A DNA stretch of 64,000 nt from Lepraria neglecta (GCA_033220425.1 CM065652.1:1488001-1552000), one strand, 5' to 3'; shown: positions 44,941 through 56,470, numbered from the stretch's first letter. Translations and numbers: made by a program. The notes: generated by a model not told the origin, from the sequence alone.

Positions 44941-45747
44941 GTGCCGGACAAGCTCAATCCACCTCTCCTTGCAAGATTCAGTAGTCCAATATTCGGCTAT
45001 GGACGCCGTCGATTCATGCAGGGGGCCATCTACAAACAATCCTTCTGGCAACTCCACAAAGGCAACGTAGTCGTCGGAAGCATGATCGGACCCTGCTGTG
45101 CAGGTACCGCAGCAAATTGGTACGCTGAAGACCTGCTTAAACGAACAGGCGAGAAAGGACCGCTCAACTTCATACGCAACAACTTCGTCTGTTCCCTACT
45201 ATGTGTAGCGACAGGGCAATGGTGGACCATGGCCACCTCCTCTCTAATGCATCTCAGCCCTCTCCATCTCGCGGTCAACATGTGGGCTCTTTGGAACCTC
45301 GGTCGAGGATTCATTTCTACATTCGGTGTAACTGCCTTCGCGATGACTTGGCTCCTCTCAGCCACCTGTGGTGGAATTGTTCAAAGCCAATGGCAACTCT
45401 ATCAATCAAAGAAGATAGAGAAGGAGAAGAAAATCGCTATCTGGAACCAGGGCTTCATGAGTGCCTTTGGCGCCATATTCGGCCTCTTCTTCGCGCACAT
45501 GTGTTTTGCTCCTTCAGAATTACTCGGCCTTGCGATTATCTGGAGATCTGCATGGCAGGTGGGGTTGTTCTTTGCTGGTGGTAGTGTCTACTGTCTATTC
45601 ACTGGCGCACTGCCCGGATTCGGACATGCAGGACATTTGGGCGGTATGGTTGGGGGTGTACTTTCCTACTGGTCGTCTGTCCGGCCGGAGATGCGCAGAG
45701 CTACGCTTCGATATGTGAATACTTTGTTAAAGAGAGGTGTGCGTTGA
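44941..45747 (+). CDS. Rhomboid-like membrane protein, 5' exon unresolved
   Basis: The main exon encodes about 268 residues after a CAG acceptor: VPDKLNPPLLARFSSPIFGY, then several membrane segments. Rhomboids are intramembrane proteases. Family marks: WWTMATSSLMHLSPLHLAVN with the TM2 HxxxN motif, the LWNLGRGF loop, and the C-terminal GHAGHLGGMVGG with the catalytic His. The TM4 nucleophile motif GASGAIFG is replaced by SAFGAIFG, so Phe occupies the Ser position; the protein may be an inactive rhomboid. The first exon, probably carrying a mitochondrial targeting signal, is not defined. One option is a donor GTATTT at 44886 in phase 0, but no in-frame ATG precedes it. Confidence 0.75.
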   Translation: MPDKLNPPLLARFSSPIFGYGRRRFMQGAIYKQSFWQLHKGNVVVGSMIGPCCAGTAANWYAEDLLKRTGEKGPLNFIRNNFVCSLLCVATGQWWTMATSSLMHLSPLHLAVNMWALWNLGRGFISTFGVTAFAMTWLLSATCGGIVQSQWQLYQSKKIEKEKKIAIWNQGFMSAFGAIFGLFFAHMCFAPSELLGLAIIWRSAWQVGLFFAGGSVYCLFTGALPGFGHAGHLGGMVGGVLSYWSSVRPEMRRATLRYVNTLLKRGVR

Positions 45748-46571
45748 GGGTATTACTCGTGCGGGAAACACTACTTCCATAGAGGCCTAGCTCGTCTGCC
45801 AGACCTGAACAACACGGAGTAGGGCCAGGAAGGAAGGCCTTTTTGCTGAAAAGCAGCGCAAAGCTTATTCATCAAAGGTCAGTACTGCTTACAACAGACC
45901 TTTACATTCCCGAAATGACGCGATCTAACGCTTACAGGAAAGGCAGAAGCCACCAAGAAGGCAAAATCATACAAACATCAGGTTAAAGCACTACATCATG
46001 TTACAAGTAATGACATTACCTTGCAAGAACGGATGGGTAGGATTGTTGGCGAAGGGCGTGGTAGAGTATTTCATGAAGAGGCGTGATTGCTGGGCCTTGG
46101 AGTTGCATTGCATTGCATACCTCCATTGAAATAGAATTAGAGGCTGCATCAGAGATAGCTATGAAAGAATTTATAGATTCGTCTAGACATTCGTCATCTA
46201 TATATTTAACTCAAAACATGCATAGCTCGCGCTAAAGGTCTCATAAAAGGGTATCAATCTGTTGAAACGACGGATACCATTATCATGTTCACTCCGCCCT
46301 TCCCATTCCCAACCAGCTAGCAGACACTAGCTGCATTGTATCCCAAGAAAGCAAATAACGCGCGTTCGGCAGGGTAGTAACACAAGCAAGCAAACAGAAT
46401 ATTTCAAGAACGCCAAAAATCCAGCCACGTAACATACATTCATTCGGGTATCTTTTCCTCATCAGTCGTAATCACCGTATCCAGCCTCTCCAACGCCTAA
46501 CTAATTCCGCTGGGGTAAATTCATCCCGAGCGTCACAAGAAAAAAGTGAAACAGTCTGAGAGCTTGGTGTC
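45748..46571. other. Intergenic region
   Basis: About 820 bp between convergent genes; AT-rich in places, with no convincing coding signal. Confidence 0.4.
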
Positions 46572-48274
46572 TCAGCTGACGACGATCGCCAACATCAGCA
46601 TAATAGCCGAGTATCTGTAGATTCATTAGCTTCTCCACCATTTCCCTCGGTGGTGAATTGCATACGTAGCGATGGCAGTCCCCCACTCCCTCACGCCTTT
46701 AACATCCGTCATCACCTCCGGACTCAATGTGCACAACGCTGCAATCCCAACCATAGCACTGATAACCAGTCTCGCCAGTATCTGCGGTACAACCTCGAAG
46801 ACGATGATGGTTGAAAGCAGTCCGAAAGCCACGACGATGACTGGTGTCTCTAACGCACTGCCTGCTCGGAGGTTGATTTTGGGGGCGGGTTTCTGGGCGG
46901 AGATGCTAAGGAGGTCGGATTGGCGCTGGAGGAAAGTAGTCTCTTGCTCGACGATTGGAGCATTCTTGGTGATCCAGGTACGATAGGCGTCGATATCAGC
47001 GTGGGAGGCGGGTTCGAGGCTTTTGGTGAGGTTGCTGTAGGAGGTGAGGGCACGATCTAGAGATGCTGTTAGCTGGAGTCATGGCAGTTCAGAGCCAGCG
47101 AGTGCGTACTGTACTGCTCCACCTTTGCAAAGCTTCTGTTCAGCAAGTCGACTCGATGCCAGTGTAATTGGCTTGGCAGCCTGGCCTCTGCTCTCCTCGA
47201 TGCCGGCATTGCCCCATTACTCTGTTCCTCATGAGCAATGGCTTGGTCTAGATCTCGTAGCTGGTCTTCCATTTCAGAAATCTCATCTTGCAAGTATAGC
47301 AGCATGCGGTTGTTGAGCATCTCGAACTTGCGGTAGATCGGCTTCAATAGAGCGTCATCGCGAGAATCGATGTTGCAGGCGAGGAATTCATACCCTGATT
47401 TGCTGGTCTTCGCTTGACGCTTCTCCGGACGCTTCATTAATTGATCTGCAGGCATTGGACACAACTCAGGTATCTGACAGCCATCGTTGTGAGTTGTATG
47501 CGTCAGTCGAGGTGGAGCAGGGGCGTAATATGGTTCTGGTCCGAATTTGTGGTTTGTCTCCGGCGACGGCCAATGCTTGTGACCGAATGCAGAGCATGGA
47601 TCAACTGAATCTTGTGAAATCTCTGGCGCGCAGCCTCCCATGTGATCGTTCTCATGTGCATCATTCTCAATGTTCGGTTCGTCGAAGACAGTGGGCAGCT
47701 TGTGGTGCATTGTCGGCGAGTTTTGGTCTGGACTGCTTGACCGCACCGAGATCCCTGAATCCGAATGCAGACTTCCACGTCCCCAGGAACATTGGACACC
47801 GTCTATAGCCCGCACTTCGAGGTCACTGTATCTTGGAGACATCGGCGGTAGATCCGCCAGTCCTGATGAGCTCGAGCTGGACGACAACTCTGCCTGAGCG
47901 GCCTCGGCGTGGGCCTCGGCGGCCTTCTCATCCCTAGCACCGCTGCTGTATTCGTCCTCCTCGTCCTCCTCTTCGTCCTCATCTTCTCCCTCCTCCATCA
48001 TATAGGCAAAGACGTCTACATTTTCCTTGTTCGAGTCGTTCACGCTTTTGGATCTTTCGTGGTGGAGTTCAGGCCTCTTGACCTGTTCTTTCTTTGCTCC
48101 AGGACGCTTCGACGGTCTTAGACTTGATGGGAAGATTGAATATCCCTTAACGGTGGTATTGCTGCTCACAGAATCATGAGATGCGGTAGAAATGACGGTT
48201 GGGGCTGTTTTCTTGGAGGACGAGGTCGAGGGCTGCTTTGAATGACGACGGCGTGAGGTGCTGTTGGAAGGCAT
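46572..48274 (-). CDS. DUF6594-domain membrane protein
   Basis: Three minus-strand exons (47110-48274, 46666-47056, 46572-46614) encode 532 residues. The first 270 residues are disordered and Ser/Glu-rich (MPSNSTSRRRHSKQPSTSSS; acidic run near residue 100). The domain begins GYEFLACNIDSRDDALLKPI, then IYRKFEMLNNRMLLYLQDEI and a coiled coil (EMEDQLRDLDQAI). After intron 1 it reads SYSNLTKSLEP, then AYRTWITKNAP. Membrane segments follow: PVIVVAFGLLSTIIVFEV, then LVISAMVGIAALCTL, then ATYSAIMLMLAIVVS, the last created by a 51-bp intron (GTATGC..CTACAG). This order, helical bundle plus C-terminal hydrophobic segments, is that of fungal DUF6594 proteins, whose function is unknown. Confidence 0.85.
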
Positions 48275-49083
48275 TGTATTGTATTGTATTATCTTGTCTT
48301 GCCAGCTAGACCTATCAGCATTTGCTGGTGGTCAAGACGTCAGCAGATCTTGGTCTGTGCTATTGCGGGCCGTTCAATGGCTATATCCAGATTGGCGTGG
48401 GATTCGTTGACCGGCGAGTCTCGACATCCACCAAGCGCGAAGACTGGTGGAAGACAAGTCGTACATTCAGTTGTATTGAGCATCAGGGATGAGAATGGAA
48501 GGTGTCAAATATCCAAAAACGTCTCAGCCCACCCACACAGGACTGAAACACCTGTTGGGAGCTGGAGGGGTCATAGCCCCCAAAGGCGTAATACTGGGCA
48601 TGAACCCTCCGCTTGCGCGCGATACATAACCACTCAACGGCAAATCAGCGAGACATAGCCTAGCAAGTAGCAATGATAACATGGCCCCTTGCTTGCGAGT
48701 GGTTCAGTGAAAGATTGCCTGATCAGTCATCGCCAATTGGAGTTGGCGGAGTTGTTCGTACGGTAGGAGGCGGCGCGAAAGTTCTCTCCCAATCGGCAAA
48801 ATCAGGGTTGGATTTCATGTACGTCTGAGTTGGCTGCGCATACGCGTGCGAGACATTATGTTACTCGACTCCAATTGGGAAGTGTTGTGCTATCTGTTAC
48901 TGGTTTGCAGCTAGATCGTTTGCGTGCGAGTAGCATGACGACGTGTAGAATTGCATTAAAGCCTTTACGACATCTTGCGGTAGAATCATTGATCTGACCA
49001 CCATCTATGTCTGGCCTTATCTATCAAGCATTACACGTCCAAATAGTCAATTGAGAATCGAACTATCAATCTCTTTCCCCACA
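48275..49083. other. Intergenic region
   Basis: About 810 bp. ATTGT pentanucleotide repeats sit directly before the DUF6594 start (about 48276-48291). No gene supported. Confidence 0.4.
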
Positions 49084-51712
49084 TCATGCAGTAACGCCAT
49101 TCTGCTGAGGAACAGGCGTCCCATTCTGCTGCCCGTTTTGTCCACTAGTAGGCTGAGGAGTGCCCGACCCTTGCCTGCTTTGCTGCTCCGCCAATTGGGC
49201 CTTCTGCCTTTCCATTACCGCCGCCTGCTCCTCTGCAGACATGCGTCTTGGCTGAGCTGCTGAGCCAGATGCACTATTGCCATTGACTTGAGGCGATGCA
49301 GGGGGTTGTGATTGATAACCGGATGAGTGCTGCTGATAAAGCGGAGGACGCTGACTAGACCCTTGAGGTTGTCCGGAATAAGATGATCGGTTTTGGTTCT
49401 GCGGCGAGGCACTCCCGCCGTGAGTAGAGCCATACCCATAGCCCTGCGGAGGCACTGGTCGCTGCTGGTAATCAGTCTGGCTTCCACGATAAGCCTGTGA
49501 GGCTTGCGATGGAGGGCGAGCATGAGGAGTAGCATATTGCGAATTGTAATTGTAGCTGCTTGCGTTCTGACCTGCGTAAGGGCGGTATCCGTTCTGGTAG
49601 GACCCGTGAGACGACTGCGATTGTTGACCGTACTGTGCGCCATAATTATAACGAGCGGCGGAAGCTGAGGCGGCAGGTTGTGGTGTGTATCCACCTTGAG
49701 CAGGATAAGATGATCGAGCGTGTCCAGAAGAGTAATTAGATGGCCGATTCGAGTATTGTGGATTTTGGAGGTAGCTAGAATTGGTAGCTGGTCGTGGAGC
49801 GGTGGAGGCTGCATAACCTGCTCCAGGGTATTGCCGTGTAGGAGTAGCTGTGGCCTGAAGGTAGCTGCTAGTACGAGCAGGAACACTTGGATAAGCACTA
49901 GGAGATTGCAAAGGCGCAGGAGCTGCAATCCGAGCTCTTGCTGCGGCGGCAGCTTCACCCTCTTCCATGGTGCCCCTCTGGTTCTTGCTCTCAATATGAA
50001 TCTTTGTGCTGACGTTGAGAGCGCCTAATTTGTCGCCGTCCAATTTGGAAAGTAAATAAGGTGGTAGTGTCGAAACAATCAATACCAATTGGTTCTTCAA
50101 CGTCTCGTAAACATCAAACTCTGCTGACGATGGGGTTGTCGGACTTCCAGACATTCCGCTTAATTGTGCAGCTTGTCCAGATCCTGTGCGGGCATTGGTG
50201 GCTGGTGTCAACGTGAGGTTTCGGACACGCTGATGTGAATCAAGAGTCTCAAGCAAGTCCGAGATCTCTTGTAGAAGGCGATCTGCTTCTTTGCCGGTCT
50301 CGGGGACTTCGGTGGTAAGATGCCCCGCACCGTTCATCTCTTGTATGTCTTCCTCCGGTCTCCAAGATTTAAGAGCTTCCTGTAGCTCCTCCTCATTGAT
50401 CTCATCCTCGCCCCGAACACCATTCATCTCCACTAGCTCTATATTTCCTTCATCCTTCATGGCCAGTAGGTCTAAATATTTCGACTCCCCATACTTCTTC
50501 CACCACAGGCGATTCTTCTGTTGCTCCGCCACTAGAGCATTAGAATCGTCTCGGTCAGGTGCAAAGCTGGAGTACACACTACGAAACAGAGCATCCTCCT
50601 TCGCCTGGTTATGAGCGGCTGTTGTCTCCGGTGACATTGGATTTTGAGGCTCTCCAAAGCTCAAAGCTCGGTCTCGCTGCTTTCTCTTTGATTCGGGAGA
50701 GGCGAACTGCGTTGGAGAAGGAGCTACATTGTAAGTCAACCATTGGCCAACTGATAGTCCTTGCATGGTATAGCTGTCTCGTCGATTCGACCGGGTTTTT
50801 GATTCGACCTCTGCTGGATTGTACCAATTCACAGACGAGCTTTTCGTTATAGTATGCCTTGACTGCTTTGGTATAGGAAGGGCTGGAAGAGAGACTGGTG
50901 GCGGAAACACCTCTTTCAGAGTTGGTCCAGGTTTTGTTGCCTTGTCGTTGATGCTGTGTTTTGGAACGATCTTCGTGGTGGTGATGCCATTTGGCAAGGC
51001 AACCTCACCGAGAGATTGATGTAACGTTCCTGGTTTTCTCATGCCGGAGAAGAGCTGCTTTGCAGGTCGAGTGTCGGCCAAGAGGGTGAGCACATTATCT
51101 TCCGAGCTATCAACTTTCATTTTTGTGTCCATCTCGTCTGATGGTTCATCTTTGACGTGTTTTGATGAACTGAGCATGTCTGGCCGTCTGAACATCTCCA
51201 CGCGGATGAGTTTATCAATCTCTCTCTTTAAGGCAGTAGCTCGAGCGATCTCGGCCTGTTTCCCTCGTATGGAGGCCCATGTCATTCCACCACCATTAAG
51301 TGTCTCTTTTAGCTCCTCGACAAGCCCAGACGTAGCAGTATCCACATCCTTGACAACCTCGTCGATCGCGGTGTAGGTCTTGGTCTTAATAAGAGACGCT
51401 ACAGTCGACTTCTCCGCATCTTCAGAAAGCTTTGCTCGTTTTGCCCCATGAGATTCTTGCGTGATGGAGGTAATAGACCGGTCGAAGGTTGAAGGAATCG
51501 TATCTTGTCTGCGTTGCAAATTGAGTCAGCATAATTCTAATGTGCAGAACTGGGCAAATTATGGAACGCGAGCGGACTCACTCTCTCAGGATAACTAGGA
51601 CGTCCAACAGCCATTCCTGGAATTGCTTCTGCATCTTTGCTGCATTGTCGCTGTTGACTTCGTTTCCTTCGGCCTCCCCTGAAGCATCCTGACGCTTTCG
51701 CTTCCCAGCCAT
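49084..51712 (-). CDS. Large conserved fungal protein with prion-like C-terminus, function unknown
   Basis: Two minus-strand exons (51582-51712, 49084-51508) with a 73-bp intron encode 851 residues. It starts MAGKRKRQDASGEAEGNEVN and continues with a helix (MQKQFQEWLLDVLVIL). The middle has an ordered part: VNWYNPAEVESKTRSNRRDS, MQGLSVGQWLTYN, NRLWWKKYGESKYLDLLA, and a helical segment (ADRLLQEISDLLETLDSHQR, FDVYETLKNQLVLIVSTLPP then YLLSKLDGDKLGAL). About 280 C-terminal residues are Gln/Tyr/Ser/Pro/Gly-rich, ending in a Gln-rich coiled stretch (EEQAAVMERQKAQLAEQQ). The composition and basic start suggest a nuclear, perhaps chromatin or transcription, role, but this is inference; I cannot name the family. 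Confidence 0.8.
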
Positions 51713-52452
51713 TTCTGAGGCCTTTGCCCGAAGTGATGAAAACCTTGGGCGACTATTCTGCCGTAGTCCTCAAATGCTTCTGACTTGGGAGTGACACGCA
51801 GGGAGCTCTCTGGTGCCCGTGGGGAGATCTGTAAAGGTCGTAGGAGGATCACGGTCGCTCAAATTTCTGCATTGGCAATAGGGTAGCCGTTATTGACGTG
51901 AATTGCTCCGAGGGGGATCGAGATGCCTGTTGAGTCGACTGGAGGGTTCCTGCGCCGACCAGAGACACTGTTTCTCCAAAGTTTTGATGTTCCTTCAGGG
52001 CTCAGCCGTCTGGAGCGATCGACGCGAGGGTTGGCGGATAAGGATGTCGCGCTCCGGAGTGCTTAGGGACCAGAGGACGTGTAGAGAGCCCACACAGGCA
52101 AGTCTGCTTCACTCTAGAGGCAGATTTTGAAGACTTTCTCCAGCAAAATCGATGGAATACTGACCGATCGTTAGTGCTGGGTCGCTGAATTGTCCACATT
52201 GAAGAGAATCACAGGACCACGCTAGTTGATAGGGCTGAGCAGGAATGCTGACTAAGTAGCCAATCACGCCTTTTCAATCACGAGATTAAATTGGCGAACC
52301 GTTTGCAGGCGTAAATTGTGCCTTATATGCTCGCCTTGCTATCCCATAATTTACATAAATTGAGGCATTTGCGCTCTCTTCTCCCATTCACACTTCGTCA
52401 GAGACTACATTTCCATTCCTTGTGGTTCAACTAATTTTGACTGCGCTTCACA
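51713..52452. other. Intergenic region
   Basis: 740 bp between divergent genes. The 3' part is AT-rich with pyrimidine tracts close to the next start. No supported gene. Confidence 0.4.
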
Positions 52453-53166
52453 ATGGCCGACTTTCTCTCTCTTCCTACTGAAGTACGTTATGAGATTTAT
52501 CGACATCTCAGGACGGACAGATCTCTAAGCTTATCACCACGAGTCGAGAATCCAGTTGTATTAGGCTACGTCAGCTATGGCTTTCACCCGCAAATTCTTA
52601 CGACCAATCATCAGATCTGCTACGAAGCGAAGCAGGTCTTCTATGGAGAGAACCACTGGACCTTGTTTGTTACTCCAGACATCCACTTCAGATTGGAGTA
52701 CTTCAAGCTGGCGCCATTGTCGTCAGCTCTTCCGTTTATACGAAGAGTCCAAGTGAGGTTTCGAATGTTCAATTGCCTCTTCCTATCATCCATCTTCGGA
52801 CAGGTCTCTAGCGCTAAAAATATGGTTCAATTTCGAGTAAAGCTCAACGAAATCAGCAAAACACTCGCCAAAGCACGCTCTTTACAAACTTTCAGTCTCA
52901 TCTGGACGGAGACTGCTGATATATGGAGACCATATGGCATATATAGCGACTGGGAGTGGACATCTGACACTGGAGACGTCGTCCGCGCCATGCAAGGCCA
53001 TATTGAGGAGATTTTACGGCCTCTGTGCACCCTAAAACCCTCTTGTACCATCCAAAAGAGTGAGCAAATTGTCAAATTCGGGAGCAATGTCAGGTCGACT
53101 GCCATGGAGAAGGCGTTCTCCAATGCTGTTGATGCGTTGAAGGCCGGACGTGTGTCGTCTGCTTGA
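52453..53166 (+). CDS. F-box-like (2EXR-type) protein, copy F1
   Basis: A single exon of 237 residues. The N-terminus MADFLSLPTEVRYEIYRHL is an F-box-like helix pair common in expanded Pezizomycotina families. LTTNHQICYEAKQVFYGEN follows, the typical motif after it, then strands without recognisable domain. Such proteins are presumed to bind SCF or unknown partners, but direct evidence is scarce. A related, frame-damaged copy lies at 55576-56030 on the other strand (shared MA.FLSLP.EVR.E.YR.L and FYGEN). Function is unknown. Confidence 0.75.
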   Translation: MADFLSLPTEVRYEIYRHLRTDRSLSLSPRVENPVVLGYVSYGFHPQILTTNHQICYEAKQVFYGENHWTLFVTPDIHFRLEYFKLAPLSSALPFIRRVQVRFRMFNCLFLSSIFGQVSSAKNMVQFRVKLNEISKTLAKARSLQTFSLIWTETADIWRPYGIYSDWEWTSDTGDVVRAMQGHIEEILRPLCTLKPSCTIQKSEQIVKFGSNVRSTAMEKAFSNAVDALKAGRVSSA

Positions 53167-53666
53167 AAAAATCGCAGTGAGGACATCTTCTCAAGGAATT
53201 CCGGTCAGCCAACTTCAATGCAATTAAGGCCTCCTATACTGTGTCGCTTTTTCTCACGACGATGGCTGGATACTGCACCTGTACCACGTTCTAGTAAATC
53301 GAGTACAGCCGTTGAACGCTTACTTCTAGGTTCCCTCGCTTAGCGCATACTTCTCTCTGCCCGTTCTGCGCCTTGCGAATGCCATTGTTATTGCGACAAA
53401 GCTATAATGAAAAAGTCCAGATTCTCAGCCCTAATGATCACGATCACCATTGTCCTACTAATATCTTTGTTTACTCTTGCAAAGGCATTGTTCTCATTCA
53501 CTATGACAAACACCTCAAGATCAACATCCGCCCATTCGCAACTGCTACTTCACACAATCTTCTCAAATTTTCGCCTCACCCTCCGTCAACCTTTAACGTG
53601 CACTTTCAGTGACCACCACATTCGTGGTAACTTCGCTACTGGGAACGCTCGAAAGCCTCTACGACA
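53167..53666. other. Intergenic region
   Basis: 500 bp; an overlapping open frame (53407-53820) is in another frame than the following gene and not supported. Confidence 0.35.
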
Positions 53667-55028
53667 ATGTCTCGTGTGCCCTATAGCCCAAACCAACTTT
53701 CGCCCTGGCCGCGCGTGCTATTTCGCGAAGAGGATGTTGATACAGATGCCTCTCGTGGAGTTGAAGCTGAGTCCAAGAACAGCGCGGGCCCTGATGGTAA
53801 TGGTGGCTATCCCACCCTAGCACCTCAGCCAAGGAAGGGATCCCTCAGCAACGTCGGCTTCGGCAAAAAGGCCCGGCCGATGCGCGGCCGCCGTTCAAGT
53901 TTCGGCTCGACTCAGCAGCAGGTGGCTGTCGCGGAATCTTTCCCTGTCAAGCCACTTGATCGCGAAAAGAGTGGACAGGGGGTTCAGCGATTGCTCAAAT
54001 TGAGGACGCAGAAACTGAAAGAGGCCAAGGAGAATGGAGACGACACCGAAGTCTATAGACTCAAGCATTTGAATCTGTTCGATGACATTGAAAAGCCCGA
54101 GACCGAGGATGATGGCTTCGAAGATGGAGTACTTGAACGGTCACCGAATGAGCCAGACGTGGTCTACGAGATCGAATCCCCAATTATTGAACCAAACGTG
54201 TTGGTTCTTCTCCCCTCACCGGCGTTCAGTCTCGGTCACGGTCAAGCGTCGGACCTTTGTTGGCATATGAAGCTTCAGCAAGCACAGGGAGCGTCAATTC
54301 CCGAAGTATTCTCCAGCTGTATCATACATCCGGAGCCAGGGCCGTCCACCACTGCATCGGCCGGGTCAAGTTCTACCCTTGCGCATTCACCAAAGAGCTC
54401 TAAGAGCTCCACTCGGGGCTCATTCTTACCCAGAACGAGAGCTTCGACTCTTGAATCCTCCATTGACAACCCGTCCGTAACGTGCTCGCCCAGTAAGGTA
54501 TCTTCGGCTTCTTCCGAAGCTGGCGAAGAGGATTCTTTTCTTTACATCGCCAACTATATACGGTATCACTCCAGAAACACGGGTCAAGGCAAGAGTCCCA
54601 AGCCCCAGGGCTCTGCCATTGCAGGACCCGAGACTCGAAGAGAGTCTACCTCTCACTGCACATGCTCGGACCATAACTGCCGCACGTATCTTTCCGGTAC
54701 GTCAAGTCAACATTGCCGCAATTGCAAACTTCCGAGACCCCAGCCAGAGATTCGAGCTGTGATAGAGCACATTGAGGACGTCAAGGCCTCTGCCATGTCG
54801 GCGAATGACTCTGGTATTTTGATGGAAGAAAATGGATTCGAGGTTGAGCTTGCGCAAGACGAGGACTTGCGGGACGATGTGGAGCTCGTGGAGCTTTACA
54901 ATGTGGAGATGGAAAAGAGATGCTCGAAGGGCGTTTGGTGGGAGGGATGGCTGATTGTTGAGGATTTGAAACGCCAGGGGATTATGGGATCGAAGCCATA
55001 CGTTTACGGTACAGCGGACATGATCTGA
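53667..55028 (+). CDS. Hypothetical protein with a Cys/His cluster
   Basis: A single exon of 453 residues. I recognise no family. The first 130 residues are basic and disordered (RPMRGRRSSFGSTQ). A charged helix follows (RLLKLRTQKLKEAKENGD), then an acidic part (DIEKPETEDDGFEDGVLE), a Ser-rich tract, and a Cys/His cluster near residues 331-352 (HCTCSDHNCRTYL..HCRNCKLPRP) that could bind zinc. The C-terminus is ordered: EIRAVIEHIEDVKASAM, VELVELYNVEMEKRC, WWEGWLIVEDLKRQGIMGSK. Composition and a long intact frame argue for a real gene. Confidence 0.7.
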   Translation: MSRVPYSPNQLSPWPRVLFREEDVDTDASRGVEAESKNSAGPDGNGGYPTLAPQPRKGSLSNVGFGKKARPMRGRRSSFGSTQQQVAVAESFPVKPLDREKSGQGVQRLLKLRTQKLKEAKENGDDTEVYRLKHLNLFDDIEKPETEDDGFEDGVLERSPNEPDVVYEIESPIIEPNVLVLLPSPAFSLGHGQASDLCWHMKLQQAQGASIPEVFSSCIIHPEPGPSTTASAGSSSTLAHSPKSSKSSTRGSFLPRTRASTLESSIDNPSVTCSPSKVSSASSEAGEEDSFLYIANYIRYHSRNTGQGKSPKPQGSAIAGPETRRESTSHCTCSDHNCRTYLSGTSSQHCRNCKLPRPQPEIRAVIEHIEDVKASAMSANDSGILMEENGFEVELAQDEDLRDDVELVELYNVEMEKRCSKGVWWEGWLIVEDLKRQGIMGSKPYVYGTADMI

Positions 55029-55575
55029 GCTTGATATGATTGTGTCCAGTGACTGATTTGGAGAATCTGAGCCGACACCTAGGGATTTTCTTCATGTACT
55101 TAGGCGACATTTTAGGCTACATTTTGGGCTTGCTGCCATTGTTTTCTACCTCCTGTCCAGTATTCAGCCCTTGCATTGACGTTCTTTCGTGGCGATTGCT
55201 GGAGAAGTTCCAACGGCTTCCCCGGCTTGAGAATGAATCAAGATGTCATTCCATCGTTAAGCTCGAATATTGCGAACCCATTCGCACCCACATCTAGCGA
55301 TTCATATACCTTGCAAAAGCCAATTCCAACATTCTCGCCATCTTTACATCGTGACTGTTAATATGTATCTTTCCCACTCGCACTGAACATGCAGCCGGTA
55401 GCCCAAGTAACTGTTGCATAATTGTGGCGATAATTCTTCGCTTTTGATGCACGCAACGCCGGCCCCAATAATTTAAGGGGTCTGTCGAAAGCCCACTAAG
55501 GTGCACAATAAAGATGTTATTGTCTGGAGCGAAATCAAAAAGGACAGCTGCACCGTCGCCAAAGGGCCTTGGAAC
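55029..55575. other. Intergenic region
   Basis: About 550 bp without a supported gene. Confidence 0.4.
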
Positions 55576-56030
55576 TTAACCGGGAGGGCATCCTCCATTT
55601 TTGGTCCATGTCACCTGCATACAGCGTAGATTCGTCGCCTGTGAAAGTCCCTCGCATATTCCTTGCATGTAGCCTTCCAGTCTAGCTACCTCCTCGGGGC
55701 AGAGATATTCTTTCATCGTCCTGATGAGGAGGTTGCATACCTTCAATCGAATATGTAGTCGTTGCTCATACGGAAGCATGCCAAGGAGTGGACGCATGCT
55801 GAAATCCATGCGTATTGATACTTCGATCACGAATGTGTTTTCTCCATAGAATATGGCTTTGGCTTCTGAGTTGATTTGTTTGTTGGTTGCTAGGAGGGCG
55901 GGTGGGAAACCGTGCTTGCTGTAGCCTGTGAATCTCTCAAAAGGCTTCGACTTCCCTGGGCCTGTTCGTGGGGAGGTAGCGGTAGGCTTCGTTGCGGACC
56001 TCGGCTGGGAGGGAGAGGAAAAGCGGCCAT
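55576..56030 (-). pseudogene. F-box-like copy F2, two one-base frameshifts
   Basis: A paralog of the gene at 52453. From ATG 56030 the reading MAAF.. switches frame at a four-T run (minus strand; plus 56019-56022) into LSLPAEVRNEAYRYLPTNRP, and again at a second four-T run (plus 55939-55942) into ERFTGYSKHGFPPALLATNK, IFYGENTFVIEVSIRMDF and on to a stop at 55576. Removing one T from each run gives one uninterrupted frame of 150 residues. Either this is a young pseudogene or both runs are miscalled. The C-terminal part (CPEEVARLEGYMQGICEGLS) looks intact. Confidence 0.7.
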
Positions 56031-56209
56031 ATTGAAGGAACGTTCGGGGAGGTGATTGGCCTTGGGATGAGAAGAAGTTTGCCGAGATACAGATTTGAAA
56101 AAGGGAAGAGTGGGTTGAATTTCAGTAGAAGCGTGAGCGAACATGCTCATGAGCACGTTTGCGCTGTTTGGCGACGATGAAGCTACGCTAGACCTTGGCA
56201 ATCGTATCC

Positions 56210-56470
56210 GGTGACTACCTAGTTGGCCGGTTTCCTGAAGGCGGCTGAAGTAATGTTCGACTACAAACGTGGCTGACAGTTCGAGAACAGTCGAGCTATG
56301 AGGTTGATTATCTTGAGCGTGTAGTACATGCTGAGGTGCAATTCTGTGATAATCATCAGTGCTATTAAAAAGTTTACGTGAAGCACTTGAAGCTCACAAG
56401 ACCAGGCTCGAAATTAGCCCGCCGCATATACTGTAGTACACTGCCATCTCCATCTCATGCCATGACATTT
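56210..56470 (-). pseudogene. Relic of an F3-type paralog
   Basis: The minus-strand sequence resembles the N-terminal part of the frame starting at 57722: ATG-GAG-ATG-GCA, TATGCGGCGGG, a shared CTCGACTGTTCTCGAACTG block and GAAACCGGCCAA. It carries an early stop and base changes, so it is a non-functional duplicate lying between copies F2 and F4. Confidence 0.55.
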
